This document shows, piece after piece, positions 17,100 to 26,523 of a DNA stretch of 64,000 bases. Every line of letters begins with the position of its first letter. The stretch's first letter is position 1. Below the pieces are notes generated by a model, which saw only the letters and a list, made by a program, of their open reading frames with translations, made no database searches and was not told where the DNA came from. Source of the DNA: Fimenecus sp963590415 (GTDB taxonomy: Bacteria; Bacillota; Clostridia; Oscillospirales; Acutalibacteraceae); assembly GCA_963590415.1 (NCBI GenBank), contig CAVAPB010000013.1, positions 1 to 64,000 of the forward strand. The letters run 5' to 3'. A program made the translations under genes and the position numbers.

Positions 17100-17786
17100 A
17101 TGATAACAGATGAGATAAGAAACGAACTTTTTGCTTTACAGGATTTGGAATACCGAGATTTTCATTCAAAGCTTATGCCGGATTTCGATAAGGAAAGGGT
17201 AATCGGCGTTAGGGTTCCGCAGTTAAAAAAGCTTGCAAAGAGCTTTTCAAAAAGAGATGACATTGACAAATTTTTAAGCGATTTGCCGCACAAATATTAT
17301 GAAGAAAACAATGTACACGGCGTGATTGTGTGCGACTTCCAAGACTACGGCAAAACCGTTGATTATCTTGATAAATTTCTGCCGTATGTCGATAATTGGG
17401 CGACCTGCGATTTACTGAAGCCTAAAGCGTTCAAAAAGAACAGAGAAAGGCTTTTGAATGATATTGACAGATGGATCAAAAGCGACAGAACCTACACAAA
17501 AAGGTTTGCGATTGGTATGCTGATGACGCATTTTCTCGATGAGGATTTCAAGGCGGAATACCTCGAAAAGGTCTATACCGTCAGGAGTGACGAATACTAC
17601 ATAAATATGATGAAAGCATGGTTTTTCGCTACGGCTCTCGCAAAGCAGCGGGACAGCACGGTAGTGGTTATCGAAAACCGACTTCTTGACCCTTGGAGCC
17701 ATAACAAAACGATACAGAAAGCGATAGAAAGCTACCGTATAACCGATGAGCAAAAGGCATATCTCAGAACGCTGAAAATTAAATAG
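17100..17786 (+). CDS. AlkD-like DNA alkylation repair protein
   Basis: This 228-residue all-helical protein has HEAT-like repeats of the AlkC/AlkD family. The recognisable parts are R-V-I-G-V-R-V-P-Q-L-K-K-L-A near residues 32-45, Y-V-D-N-W-A-T-C-D near 100, and W-I-K-S-D-R-T-Y-T-K-R-F-A-I-G near 128. Such proteins are DNA glycosylases that excise bulky or cationic alkylated purines, such as 7-methylguanine and 3-methyladenine, without base flipping; the D-N-W Asp is the usual catalytic residue. The ribosome binding site (GGTGAT) is weak. The gene shares a bidirectional terminator with the convergent alpha-galactosidase gene. Confidence 0.85.
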   Translation: MITDEIRNELFALQDLEYRDFHSKLMPDFDKERVIGVRVPQLKKLAKSFSKRDDIDKFLSDLPHKYYEENNVHGVIVCDFQDYGKTVDYLDKFLPYVDNWATCDLLKPKAFKKNRERLLNDIDRWIKSDRTYTKRFAIGMLMTHFLDEDFKAEYLEKVYTVRSDEYYINMMKAWFFATALAKQRDSTVVVIENRLLDPWSHNKTIQKAIESYRITDEQKAYLRTLKIK

Positions 17787-17788
17787 GC

Positions 17789-17828
17789 AAAAAAATAACG
17801 GCTTGAATTTTCAAGCCGTTATTTTTTG
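17789..17828. terminator. bidirectional terminator
   Basis: The arms AAAAATAACGGCTTGA (17791-17806) and TCAAGCCGTTATTTTT (17811-17826) have T-runs on both strands. It separates the convergent AlkD-like and GH36 genes. Confidence 0.85.
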
Positions 17829-17834
17829 CTGTGT

Positions 17835-19478
17835 TTATAAAATTTTGCCGTTTTCAAGGTCAAAGCGGAAGTTCTCAAAGCTTCCGTTTATGATGTAATC
17901 AATGTCGACTACACGCCTGTTGTCATGCAGGAACTCCGCACGGAGAATTTTTATATCGTCCTTTGAGAAAACCTTGAGAAGCTCGCTTAACTGTTCCTCT
18001 CTGTAATCGCCCACATTGTCAGATGTGAAAAGCACGCTTCCGAAAAGCTTGTTTACGGTTGTCATGATTTTTCTCTGTTCAAAGCTGCATTTCATATTGT
18101 TGTCGCGCAGCAGGAAAACATCAGGGTCGTTAAGGAATGCTCTGCCGTCCAATTGACGGCGGAAAATTGAATTTCCGAGAGTGTTCTTGGTGGAGACGAA
18201 TTCTCTGTGAGTAAATGTCTGACGGTCCCATTGCAAGTCCATATCCGCACCGATTCTGCAATATTCAACCTTACCGAAAGCCGGCATAAGCGGAACGCCG
18301 CAGCCCAATATGAGCTTGTCGCCGACGCATTCCCTTAAAAAGTCCATTGCCTCGCACATAAGCTGACCTCTTGTTTTGTTGTGATTCGGAACCTGACAAA
18401 CGGCATACAGGAAGTCAAGTTTGACAAGGTCGAAGCCCCAATCGTTAAGAATTACATCAAAGAAGTGCTTGATATAATCACGAACCTCGGGTATTTCAAT
18501 GTCAAGAGCGCAGAAACCGCCCCAGTTAGGTCCACATTTGACAAGCTTATTGTTTTTATCTCTTATAAACCATTCGGGGTGGGTGTTGAGAACATCAGAA
18601 GTGAACTGTGCGCCGAACGGAGCGAGCCAAAGACCGGCGAGCATACCTTTTTTGTGAATGGCATCTGCTTCTGCCTTCATACCGCGAGGGAATTTTTTGA
18701 AGTCAATTGAAAGCCAGTCGCCTGTAGCGGTCTGATAACCGTCGTCAATTTGGAAAATATCAACATCTGCGTCAACCTTTGAAAGGGCGTCAAGGTCATC
18801 TGCAACGATCTTTTCGTCAATGTTAGAATAGTAATTATACCAAGTGGTGTAGCCGTTCTTGACCTTTGCGGTCGGCTTTTCGATATTCATAAGCGAGAAC
18901 CACTTGTCAAATACCTCGTCCTCTTCGCCTTTGAGATTTACAACATCGAAAATGTTATATTCGCCGTCATAGACAACGCCCTCAAGGTCTTTTATAATGT
19001 TAATTTCGTTTTTGCGACAGTCTGTTTTAATAATTGTATAGCCGTTTCTCTCACTCAACGAAGCAAACAGATCGTATTCAGAGCCGTTTCTGACATAGAG
19101 ATATGAAAATGCAGTAAATACGCCCGGAGTTTTAACATTTTCTGTAAAATTATATGCTCCGGAAGCTCCGAAAAGCGTGTGCTTCAATGCAAGTGTTGTC
19201 GGCAGAACCGTGTGTTGAGGCGCTTCGTCTACGAACATTTCACGGCAGTCCGTCCAAGACTGATAGCCGTTTGGGAAAATTCTGTCATCTGCGTCAAAAG
19301 AATAAGGAACCGTAACCGTGAAATTTATAATTTCCAACGGTACCTTTGTTTTAAGATCAAGTCTTATGCGCTGCTCGGACGCCTTGTAGTTGATTTTGAA
19401 ATCGGGCGTTTCAAAAAGATTTGTCCGGTAAACGGTGTTGCCTGCCTTATATTCCATGCTTATTTTGAACTTTTTCAT
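17835..19478 (-). CDS. GH36 alpha-galactosidase
   Basis: This 547-residue protein is a clan GH-D glycosidase. The (beta/alpha)8 barrel starts near residue 205 (N-G-Y-T-T-W-Y-N-Y-Y). It carries I-F-Q-I-D-D-G-Y-Q near 241-249, G-L-W-L-A-P-F near 282-288, the nucleophile Asp355 in V-K-L-D-F-L-Y-A, and the probable acid/base Asp412 in C-R-I-G-A-D-M-D. It removes terminal alpha-1,6-galactose, as in melibiose, raffinose and galactomannan. There is no signal peptide, so it works on imported oligosaccharides. It is shorter than classical 700-residue GH36 enzymes, like other compact clostridial members. AGGAGG precedes the ATG. Confidence 0.85.
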   Translation of the reverse strand: MKKFKISMEYKAGNTVYRTNLFETPDFKINYKASEQRIRLDLKTKVPLEIINFTVTVPYSFDADDRIFPNGYQSWTDCREMFVDEAPQHTVLPTTLALKHTLFGASGAYNFTENVKTPGVFTAFSYLYVRNGSEYDLFASLSERNGYTIIKTDCRKNEINIIKDLEGVVYDGEYNIFDVVNLKGEEDEVFDKWFSLMNIEKPTAKVKNGYTTWYNYYSNIDEKIVADDLDALSKVDADVDIFQIDDGYQTATGDWLSIDFKKFPRGMKAEADAIHKKGMLAGLWLAPFGAQFTSDVLNTHPEWFIRDKNNKLVKCGPNWGGFCALDIEIPEVRDYIKHFFDVILNDWGFDLVKLDFLYAVCQVPNHNKTRGQLMCEAMDFLRECVGDKLILGCGVPLMPAFGKVEYCRIGADMDLQWDRQTFTHREFVSTKNTLGNSIFRRQLDGRAFLNDPDVFLLRDNNMKCSFEQRKIMTTVNKLFGSVLFTSDNVGDYREEQLSELLKVFSKDDIKILRAEFLHDNRRVVDIDYIINGSFENFRFDLENGKIL

Positions 19479-19540
19479 AAGAAACCTCCTAACATCTTTC
19501 CTCTATTATAACAATTTTTGCGATTAAAGCAACTGTTTTA

Positions 19541-19569
19541 TTGACTGAAAAAAAGCATTGTGATAAAAT
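19541..19569 (+). promoter_or_regulatory. sigma-A promoter of the phosphohexomutase operon
   Basis: TTGACT (19541-19546) and TAAAAT (19564-19569) have a 17-bp spacer. The start point near 19576 rules out translation from the TTG at 19541 and supports ATG 19595. Confidence 0.65.
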
Positions 19570-19594
19570 TTTGAAAAGAAAGGCGGACAAAACT

Positions 19595-21235
19595 ATGGAC
19601 TGGAAAAAAGAATACGAAAAATGGCTTTCGTTTGATGAATATACCCGTTCGGAGCTTGAAAAAATAACCGATGAAAAAGAGCTTGAGGACAGGTTTTATA
19701 AAAACCTTGAGTTCGGTACCGGCGGACTTCGCGGTGTGATGGGCGCAGGAGCAAACCGAATGAACAAATACACCGTCAGCAAGGCTACTAAGGGACTTGC
19801 CGATTATCTCAACAGTGGGCTTGACGGAGATAAAAGCGTTGTTATCGCTTATGACTCACGCAATAATTCAAGACAGTTCGCCGTCTTTGCGGCAGAGGTG
19901 CTTGTATATAACGGCATTAAGACATATCTTTTCGATACGCTTATGCCGACACCCGTGCTCTCCTTTGCGGTAAAGCATCTCAACTGCGTTGCGGGCGTTG
20001 TGGTAACCGCAAGCCATAACCCGAAAGAGTATAACGGATATAAAATTTATGACGAAAACGGCTGTCAGCTTGTGCCGAAATTCGCAAATAAGGTCATTAC
20101 ATATGTTAATGCCGTTTCGGAAATCGAAAAAGTAGGTCACGCTGACCTCAAAAAAGCGGAACGGGACGGGCTTTTCTCATATGTAGGCAAAGAGGTTCTC
20201 GACGCATTTATAAAAGCTGTCGAAACGCAGTCGCTTTACCGTGAAAAGTCGGAGCTTAAAATTGTATATACGCCGCTTCACGGCACGGGTAATATTCCCG
20301 TGAGAACCGTTCTCCGTGATTTCAATGTTTCCGTCGTAAAGGGACAAGAGCTTCCAGACGGCAATTTCTCCACCGTGCGGTCACCGAACCCTGAGGAAAA
20401 GGATGCACTTACCTTGGGTATTGAGCAGGCAAAGCGTGAAAATGCCGATATAGTGCTCGGAACGGACCCGGACTGCGACAGAGTGGGTACGGCTGTTTTA
20501 CATAACGGCGAGTACAGACTTATTACCGGCAATCAGATGGGCGCACTGCTTGTCGATTTTGTGCTTTCGCATAAAAAGGACAGCCTCAATGAAAAGTCAA
20601 CGCTTGTGAAGACCATAGTTACCAATGACCTCGGAGCTAATATAGGCAGGAGCTACGGCTTGAATGTCGTGCAGACCCTCACGGGCTTTAAGTACATCGG
20701 CGACAGAATAAACGCTTACGAAAAATCAAACGAGAAAGAGTTTGTAATAGGTTATGAGGAAAGCTACGGCTACCTTGTAGGCACACATGCAAGGGATAAG
20801 GATGCCGTTGTCGCTTCAATGCTCATCTGCGAAATGGCGGCTTATCATAAGAATAACGGCAGAACGCTCGTTGACGCACTCGAAGAACTGTACGGACAGT
20901 ACGGATATTATATTGACAGCCTTGACTCGTTTGTGCTTAAAGGTATTGACGGCACAAAGAAAATAAAAGCCGTTATGGATGCCTTCAGAGCGGACGGCAG
21001 GTCAATGTTCGACGGCATAGACGAGGTTGTCGATTATTCACAGGGCATAGGCGATTTACCGAAGGAAAATGTTTTGAAATTCATATTCAAAAACGGAACA
21101 TGGTTTGCGGCAAGACCGTCGGGCACCGAACCCAAGCTTAAAATATACTATTCCGTTTGCGAAAGCGACAGGAACGAAGCGGAAAAGACGCTCGAAAAGC
21201 TCAGAAATAAGCTTACAAGCGTTGTCGGAGGATAA
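19595..21235 (+). CDS. phospho-sugar mutase (phosphoglucomutase/phosphomannomutase family)
   Basis: This 546-residue alpha-D-phosphohexomutase contains all the signature loops: the phosphoserine loop T-A-S-H-N-P-K with Ser140, the Mg2+ loop D-P-D-C-D-R near residue 290, the sugar-binding G-Y-E-E-S-Y-G loop near 386 and the phosphate-binding R-P-S-G-T-E-P-K near 505. The length and the E-E-S-Y-G motif match the PgcA/PGM2-like group that interconverts glucose-1-P and glucose-6-P. This links sugar-nucleotide and glycogen metabolism to glycolysis. I start at 19595 from the promoter position and AAGGCGG. The next gene begins one base after the stop. Confidence 0.88.
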   Translation: MDWKKEYEKWLSFDEYTRSELEKITDEKELEDRFYKNLEFGTGGLRGVMGAGANRMNKYTVSKATKGLADYLNSGLDGDKSVVIAYDSRNNSRQFAVFAAEVLVYNGIKTYLFDTLMPTPVLSFAVKHLNCVAGVVVTASHNPKEYNGYKIYDENGCQLVPKFANKVITYVNAVSEIEKVGHADLKKAERDGLFSYVGKEVLDAFIKAVETQSLYREKSELKIVYTPLHGTGNIPVRTVLRDFNVSVVKGQELPDGNFSTVRSPNPEEKDALTLGIEQAKRENADIVLGTDPDCDRVGTAVLHNGEYRLITGNQMGALLVDFVLSHKKDSLNEKSTLVKTIVTNDLGANIGRSYGLNVVQTLTGFKYIGDRINAYEKSNEKEFVIGYEESYGYLVGTHARDKDAVVASMLICEMAAYHKNNGRTLVDALEELYGQYGYYIDSLDSFVLKGIDGTKKIKAVMDAFRADGRSMFDGIDEVVDYSQGIGDLPKENVLKFIFKNGTWFAARPSGTEPKLKIYYSVCESDRNEAEKTLEKLRNKLTSVVGG

Positions 21236-21236
21236 G

Positions 21237-21470
21237 ATGAGAGAATATATAGAGAACACCATAAATCCCAAAATTCAGGGCGACGGCGGCTGGGTCGAGT
21301 TTTCGTCGTTCGACGGCGAAACGCTTGAACTCATTTTCAGGGGCGAGTGCTCAAAGTGTCTTATTCTTGAGAGGTGCGTTGCATGGATAGAGAACGAAAT
21401 CAAAAAGGACAAGAGCGAGACTGTGAAGATAAAAGCGGTCAGGAAAAAGCCGTATTTTTGGGATAAGTAA
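21237..21470 (+). CDS. small NifU C-terminal-domain protein
   Basis: This 77-residue protein resembles the NifU/NFU C-terminal domain: I-N-P-K-I-Q-G-D-G-G near the start and a C-x-x-C pair (Cys38 and Cys41, in G-E-C-S-K-C). In canonical NFU proteins the two cysteines hold a transferable [4Fe-4S] cluster, and the motif reads G-x-C-x-x-C-P. Here the Pro is replaced and a third Cys follows at 47. It is translationally coupled to the phosphohexomutase and followed 11 bp later by the GH38 gene. Why an Fe-S carrier sits between sugar enzymes is unclear. Confidence 0.75.
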   Translation: MREYIENTINPKIQGDGGWVEFSSFDGETLELIFRGECSKCLILERCVAWIENEIKKDKSETVKIKAVRKKPYFWDK

Positions 21471-21481
21471 GGAGAAAATAA

Positions 21482-24415
21482 ATGGCACACATAAAGGTAG
21501 TCAGAAGAAGTATGCGCCCCGAGGAATGGACAGAGCTTCGTTTCGGATGGCTTAAAAGATATATTGTCCGTGACAAGTACGAAATCGACACCTTGCAGAT
21601 AAGAGACGCAAGGCAGGCGTCGGAGATGAACTACGAATATTATTCCGACGAATACAGACCGCTCAAAAGGGGAGATATGTATTTTACCCCCGACGGTACG
21701 GCGTTTATCAAGGGCGATGTTAAGGTGCCCGATTCGTTAAAGGGCAAGGAGCTTTGGCTCACGCTTAAAACGGCGGCGGAAATCATAATAAAGGTAAACG
21801 GTAAATATGTCGGCGGCGTTGACCCGAACAGGGACAGGGTGTTGCTTTCGGGATATGTTGACAGCGATGATTTGCATTTTGAAATGCAGGGCTATAACCG
21901 TTCAAAGCCCGATGATGAGAGAAATCCCGAATCGCTTTCCGTAAGGGGCTGCCGTCAGATTTTCGAGGGCGCATACCTTGCTACGGTTGACCGTGAGGTG
22001 CTTGACCTTGTCTATGACTTTGAGGTTCTTCTCGATATTGCAAGCAGCGACTATTTCAACGAGGATTACAGAGCGTTCCTCAACCGTGAGCTCAACAACG
22101 CAATGAATTGCATAAACTTCGACAGTGAAGAGTATGTGACGGGCGTTAAGGAAGCAAAAGAGTACATAGAAAATGTAATTTATGCCAACACGGATTATAA
22201 GGGTAACGGCGATGTGGCACTTGTGGCTCATTCCCACCTTGACCTTGCGTATTATTGGAGAAGAATACACGCTGTTCAGAAAAATCTGCGTACCGTGTTA
22301 ATTCAGCTCCGCCTTATGGACAGGTATCCCGACTTCAAATACACTCATACACAGGCTTACACCTACGAAACACTTGAAAAGTATTATCCCGAGGTGTTCT
22401 CAGAGCTTAAAGAAAAAATTAAGAACGGTCAGTTTGAACCTGTCGGCGGTATGTATGTCGAGCCCGACTGTAACATTCCGTCTGCGGAGAGTCTTATAAG
22501 ACAGTGCCTTTATGGTCAGAAGTATTTCAGGGAGAAATTCGGCATTACCGTAAACAACTGTTGGCTTCCCGATGTGTTCGGCAACAGTTGGATTTTGCCG
22601 CAGATACTCAAAAAGAGCGGAATTGACTATTTCGTTTCCAACAAGATGTCAACATGGAACGACACAAACAGATTCCCGCACAACAACTTTATATGGAAGG
22701 GCATTGACGCAAGCGAGGTGTATGCCTGCGTTCCGCCCACACATTTCATTACATGGAATATGCCCTCGCAGATACAGGAAAACTGGGAGGCTTATCAGGA
22801 CAAGAACACGGGCGGACAGACAATGTCCATGTTCGGCTACGGCGACGGTGGCAGCGGCGTTACCGAGGAAATGATTGAAATGATGAAACGCTTTGATAAA
22901 ATTTCCGCTATGCCGAAAACAGAGCATATTTCGGGTAAGGAATTCCTTGAAAAGAACTTCAAAAACAACGATAAGCTTGAAAAGTGGGATGGCGAATTGT
23001 ACCTTGAAATGCACAGAGGCACATTTACCACAAAATCCGTCCTCAAGCAGTATAACCGCAGACTTGAATACAAGCTTCGCGAAGCGGAGATAATATCAGT
23101 CCTGCGTGCGGCGACGGGAACCGAATATCCGTCAAAGCTCCTTGAAGAGTGCTACAAAAAGCTGCTTATAAATCAGTTCCATGATATTTTGCCTGGCAGC
23201 CATATCAATCCCGTATATAAGGACGCAATTGCCGATTATGAGTGGGTTGACAAACAGCTTGACGCGATCATCAAATCCGGCGAAAATTACTTTAACTCGC
23301 TGAACTTTGACAGAACCTCGCTTACCTTTATTAAGGACGAAAACGGCAGAAGCACCAGACACGGTAAAAAGGGATTTTGGGCTGTTCCGTCGCTTCCGGC
23401 ACTGTCAAACGGGAAAATACTTGACGAAACAACCGATAATTCCGATTGGATAACTGTCGGTGACTGCGTTGAAACCTCGTATTACAGCATTAAATTCAAT
23501 TCCGACGGAAGTATGTTAAGCCTTTATGACAAGGAAAATGAGAGGGAATGGGTAGACGGAGAGTTTAACAAGCTCAAGGTGTATGAGGATAATCCCGGCG
23601 TATACGACGCATGGGATATACTTCCGAATTATAAGGATAAGGAAATTATCCCCAAGGTAACTGAAAATTTTTCGCTCACTCATAAGGACAGCGAGTCGGC
23701 TGAGTTCACGGCAACGGTCGCAATAGGCGAGAGTGAATGGAAGAGAGTTATCCGCCTGTTCCGCCGTTCGAGGGGAATTGAGGTTGAAAATATCGTTGAC
23801 TGGAAAGAGAGACACCGTCTTGTAAAGGTACAGTACGACTGCAAGGTTCTCACAAGAGAGGCTGTTTGCGACACAAGCGCAGGTTATATCAAGCGTGAAA
23901 CCCATTCCAACACCTCGTGGCAGAAAGCACGCTTTGAGGTGTGTCATCACAAGTGGGTTGACCTTGCGGAACAGGGAGGCGGCGTAGCGCTTATAAATGA
24001 GGGCAAGTACGGCGTAGGTCTTTGCGAAAATTCAATGTCTTTAAGCCTTTTGAGAGGCACCGTGCGCCCCGATATAGAGAGCGATATGGGCAAGCACGAT
24101 TTCTGTTATATGATTATGCCTCATTCAGGCTCGTTCGTTGACGCCGAGATAAACAATAAGGCGTTCGAATACAATATTCCGTTGACAAGGGCTGATGTCT
24201 CTTGCGCAAATACATTTTCGGGTCTGTTTTTACAGGCGATGAAGCGCTCCGAGGACGGAAAGCATATTGTCGTCAGACTTTCCGAGCAGGACGGTAAGAG
24301 GGGAACGCTCACATTCCCAAAGCCCGTAAAGGTTATGAATATGCTTGAGGATATCCTTTTCGAGAGCGATAAAATTGAGTATAAGCCATTTGAAATACTC
24401 ACAATCGGTATATAA
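21482..24415 (+). CDS. GH38 alpha-mannosidase
   Basis: At 977 residues this has the size and order of GH38 enzymes: an N-terminal beta-sandwich, the catalytic domain from about residue 240, a middle helical domain and C-terminal beta domains. The zinc-binding H-S-H-L-D motif is near residue 250. The nucleophile Asp is near residue 364 in W-L-P-D-V-F-G-N-S. H-D-I-L-P-G-S-H, another zinc-site segment, lies near 570. It lacks a signal peptide, so it hydrolyses alpha-mannosides in the cytosol, for example from imported N-glycan or yeast-mannan fragments. It is probably co-transcribed with the phosphohexomutase, which fits a glycan-use operon. Confidence 0.88.
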   Translation: MAHIKVVRRSMRPEEWTELRFGWLKRYIVRDKYEIDTLQIRDARQASEMNYEYYSDEYRPLKRGDMYFTPDGTAFIKGDVKVPDSLKGKELWLTLKTAAEIIIKVNGKYVGGVDPNRDRVLLSGYVDSDDLHFEMQGYNRSKPDDERNPESLSVRGCRQIFEGAYLATVDREVLDLVYDFEVLLDIASSDYFNEDYRAFLNRELNNAMNCINFDSEEYVTGVKEAKEYIENVIYANTDYKGNGDVALVAHSHLDLAYYWRRIHAVQKNLRTVLIQLRLMDRYPDFKYTHTQAYTYETLEKYYPEVFSELKEKIKNGQFEPVGGMYVEPDCNIPSAESLIRQCLYGQKYFREKFGITVNNCWLPDVFGNSWILPQILKKSGIDYFVSNKMSTWNDTNRFPHNNFIWKGIDASEVYACVPPTHFITWNMPSQIQENWEAYQDKNTGGQTMSMFGYGDGGSGVTEEMIEMMKRFDKISAMPKTEHISGKEFLEKNFKNNDKLEKWDGELYLEMHRGTFTTKSVLKQYNRRLEYKLREAEIISVLRAATGTEYPSKLLEECYKKLLINQFHDILPGSHINPVYKDAIADYEWVDKQLDAIIKSGENYFNSLNFDRTSLTFIKDENGRSTRHGKKGFWAVPSLPALSNGKILDETTDNSDWITVGDCVETSYYSIKFNSDGSMLSLYDKENEREWVDGEFNKLKVYEDNPGVYDAWDILPNYKDKEIIPKVTENFSLTHKDSESAEFTATVAIGESEWKRVIRLFRRSRGIEVENIVDWKERHRLVKVQYDCKVLTREAVCDTSAGYIKRETHSNTSWQKARFEVCHHKWVDLAEQGGGVALINEGKYGVGLCENSMSLSLLRGTVRPDIESDMGKHDFCYMIMPHSGSFVDAEINNKAFEYNIPLTRADVSCANTFSGLFLQAMKRSEDGKHIVVRLSEQDGKRGTLTFPKPVKVMNMLEDILFESDKIEYKPFEILTIGI

Positions 24416-24420
24416 TTGCT

Positions 24421-24446
24421 TAGGCGGTCAAAATTTTGACCGCCTA
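24421..24446. other. hairpin between GH38 and xpt
   Basis: TAGGCGGTCAAAA and TTTTGACCGCCTA form a perfect 13-bp palindrome directly behind the GH38 stop codon. It lacks a clear T-run, so it may be a weak terminator or an mRNA-end stabiliser. Confidence 0.5.
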
Positions 24447-24473
24447 AAACCGTTTATTTGTGATATTTTACAC

Positions 24474-24502
24474 TTGAAAAATAATGTCGAATATAGTAAT
24501 AT
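24474..24502 (+). promoter_or_regulatory. sigma-A promoter of xpt
   Basis: TTGAAA (24474-24479) and TAATAT (24497-24502) have a 17-bp spacer. The start codon at 24543 leaves a leader of only about 35 nt, too short for a purine riboswitch. Confidence 0.55.
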
Positions 24503-24542
24503 ACTAATATATTATTTTTTGACGCTTTGGGAGCAGGGGAAA

Positions 24543-25124
24543 ATGGAGTTACTTGAGCAGAGAATTATGAAAGACGGGGTTGTCAAAAAAGGCAATGTCC
24601 TCAAGGTTGACAGCTTTCTTAATCATCAGATAGATATTAAGCTTTATTCGGAAATAGGTGCGGAATTCGCCAGACTTTACAAAGATTGCGACGTTACAAA
24701 AATCCTTACCATAGAGGCCTCGGGCATCGGTATAGCGTGTGTAACTGCGCAATCTTTTAATAATGTACCAGTTGTTTTTGCCAAGAAAAACAAGACAAGT
24801 AATCTGTCGGACGATGTTTATTCAAGCAAGGTCGTTTCTTTTACACACGGCAGGGAGTATGAAATTGTTGTTTCCAAAAATTATATAAACCCGGAGGACA
24901 GACTCCTCATAATCGACGACTTCCTTGCTAACGGTAAGGCTCTTGACGGACTTATCAAGATAATTAAGCAGGCGGGTGCAAGTGTTGTAGGAGCGGGAAT
25001 TGTAATAGAAAAGGGATTTCAGCCCGGCGGCGAAAACCTCAGAAAACAGGGCGTGCGGGTCGAATCACTCGCCATTGTAGAGTCAATGAACGATGAAACG
25101 GGAGAAATCGTGTTCAGACATTGA
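24543..25124 (+). CDS. xpt: xanthine phosphoribosyltransferase
   Basis: This 193-residue enzyme transfers the phosphoribosyl group of PRPP to xanthine (and guanine) for purine salvage in the cytosol. The beginning (M-E-L-L-E-Q-R-I-x-x-D-G) is characteristic of Xpt, as is the PRPP-binding loop L-I-I-D-D-F-L-A-N-G-K-A near residues 122-133. The E-A-S-G-I motif near 62 contacts the pyrophosphate. The length is that of the Bacillus enzyme. It lies 51 bp ahead of a nucleoside ABC importer, which would supply nucleosides and so free bases for this enzyme. Confidence 0.9.
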   Translation: MELLEQRIMKDGVVKKGNVLKVDSFLNHQIDIKLYSEIGAEFARLYKDCDVTKILTIEASGIGIACVTAQSFNNVPVVFAKKNKTSNLSDDVYSSKVVSFTHGREYEIVVSKNYINPEDRLLIIDDFLANGKALDGLIKIIKQAGASVVGAGIVIEKGFQPGGENLRKQGVRVESLAIVESMNDETGEIVFRH

Positions 25125-25175
25125 TTATATTAATAAACGGGGAAGCCCGTTAAAATATTTTTTGGAGGTCAAAAA

Positions 25176-26390
25176 ATGAAAAAGTTCACCAAAATTTTGG
25201 CGCTTGCTCTCGTTGCTGTAATGATTTTCTCATTTGCGGCTTGCAGCGGCACCAAGGATGGCACAAAGACAAGCGATGTTAAGATCGGTCTTATCTGTCT
25301 CCATGATGAAAACTCGACTTACGACGCAAACTTCATCAACGCTCTCAAGGATGTTCAGAATGAACTCGGTCTTACTGACGAGCAGGTTCTTATCAAAACA
25401 AACATTCCTGAGTCGGATGCTTGCTACACTGCTGCTTCCGAGCTTGTTGAGGCTGGCTGCACAGCAATCTTTGCCGATTCCTTCGGTCATGAGACATATA
25501 TGCTCCAGGCTGCTAAGGAATTCACCGATGTTCAGTTCTATCATGCAACCGGTACAATGGCTCATACAGAAAAGCTTGCTAACTTCCACAATGCTTTCGC
25601 AAGCATTTATGAGGGCCGTTATCTCGCAGGTGTTGCTGCTGGTTTGAAGCTCAACGAAATGATTTCTTCCGGTAAAATCACCGCTGATCAGGCAGTTATC
25701 GGCTATGTAGGCGCTTTCCCGTATGCAGAAGTTAAATCAGGCTACACATCGTTCTATCTCGGCGCGCGTTCTGTTTGCCCGAGCGCAACGATGAAGGTTA
25801 CATATACAAACTCTTGGTTTGATATTGCTCTTGAGCGTGAAGCTGCTCTCAAGCTTATCAACGACGGATGCGTTCTTATTTCTCAGCATGCTGACTCTGA
25901 GGGCGCTCCCAAGGCTTGTGAAGAAAAGGGCGTTCCGAACGTTGCTTACAATGTAAACACCATTTCCATGGGACCGAACACAGCTCTTATCTCTTCAAAG
26001 ATTTATTGGGCTCCGTACTTCAAGATGATGTATGAAGCAGCGGTAAACGGCACAGCTGTTCCCGCCGATTACACGGGCTCTCTCAAGGATGGTATGGTTC
26101 AGCTTACCGAACTCAATACAGCAGTTGCTGCTGAGGGCACACAGGCTAAGCTTGACGAGGTTAAGGCTGAGCTTGAAGCAGGTACGCTCAAGGTATTTGA
26201 TACCTCGAAATTCACTGTTAAGGGCGCTACGCTCACAACATACATGGCAGATGTTGATACCGATGCCGACTACACTCCCGATACGGAGGCTGTTGCAGAC
26301 GGTTACTTCCATGAGTCCGAATACCGTTCGGCTCCTTACTTTGACATTATCATCGACGGTGTTACCGAAGATACTGCGTCAATCAAATAA
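25176..26390 (+). CDS. BMP-family lipoprotein, nucleoside ABC transporter substrate-binding protein
   Basis: This 404-residue lipoprotein has a classic type II signal (M-K-K-F-T-K, hydrophobic core, lipobox F-A-A-C near residue 23). The mature part has the BMP/Med/PnrA fold, with K-I-G-L-I-C-L near residue 38 and a conserved F-A-D-S-F-G-H-E segment near 95. Proteins of this group capture purine or other nucleosides for NupOPQ-type importers. It is somewhat longer than the usual 350 residues because of a C-terminal insertion. TTGGAGGTC precedes the ATG. Two hairpins behind the gene probably let this subunit be made in excess over the ATPase and permeases. Confidence 0.88.
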   Translation: MKKFTKILALALVAVMIFSFAACSGTKDGTKTSDVKIGLICLHDENSTYDANFINALKDVQNELGLTDEQVLIKTNIPESDACYTAASELVEAGCTAIFADSFGHETYMLQAAKEFTDVQFYHATGTMAHTEKLANFHNAFASIYEGRYLAGVAAGLKLNEMISSGKITADQAVIGYVGAFPYAEVKSGYTSFYLGARSVCPSATMKVTYTNSWFDIALEREAALKLINDGCVLISQHADSEGAPKACEEKGVPNVAYNVNTISMGPNTALISSKIYWAPYFKMMYEAAVNGTAVPADYTGSLKDGMVQLTELNTAVAAEGTQAKLDEVKAELEAGTLKVFDTSKFTVKGATLTTYMADVDTDADYTPDTEAVADGYFHESEYRSAPYFDIIIDGVTEDTASIK

Positions 26391-26400
26391 TTAAACAATT

Positions 26401-26428
26401 TTCGGGCGGAGTTTGCGCTCCGCCCGAA
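26401..26428 (+). terminator. hairpin after the BMP lipoprotein gene
   Basis: TTCGGGCGGAG (26401-26411) and CTCCGCCCGAA (26418-26428) form an 11-bp GC-rich stem. Only a weak T-rich tail follows, which suggests partial termination or 3'-end protection of the lipoprotein mRNA. Confidence 0.6.
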
Positions 26429-26466
26429 CTCGTTTGTAAAAAACAGCTTAATTTTGAGAAGAGTAC

Positions 26467-26490
26467 AGCCGCAGATACTACGGCTTTTTT
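26467..26490 (+). terminator. weak terminator before the nucleoside ABC ATPase gene
   Basis: AGCCG (26467-26471) and CGGCT (26481-26485) form a short stem followed by a run of T. It probably attenuates transcription into the ATPase gene. Confidence 0.5.
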
Positions 26491-26523
26491 GTTTTCAGAA
26501 TTAAGAAAGAAAGGAAAAAGTCA

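Noticed and set aside
24446..24543. Guanine riboswitch ahead of xpt
   Set aside because: The conserved purine-riboswitch junctions are missing, and the promoter leaves only about 35 nt of leader.
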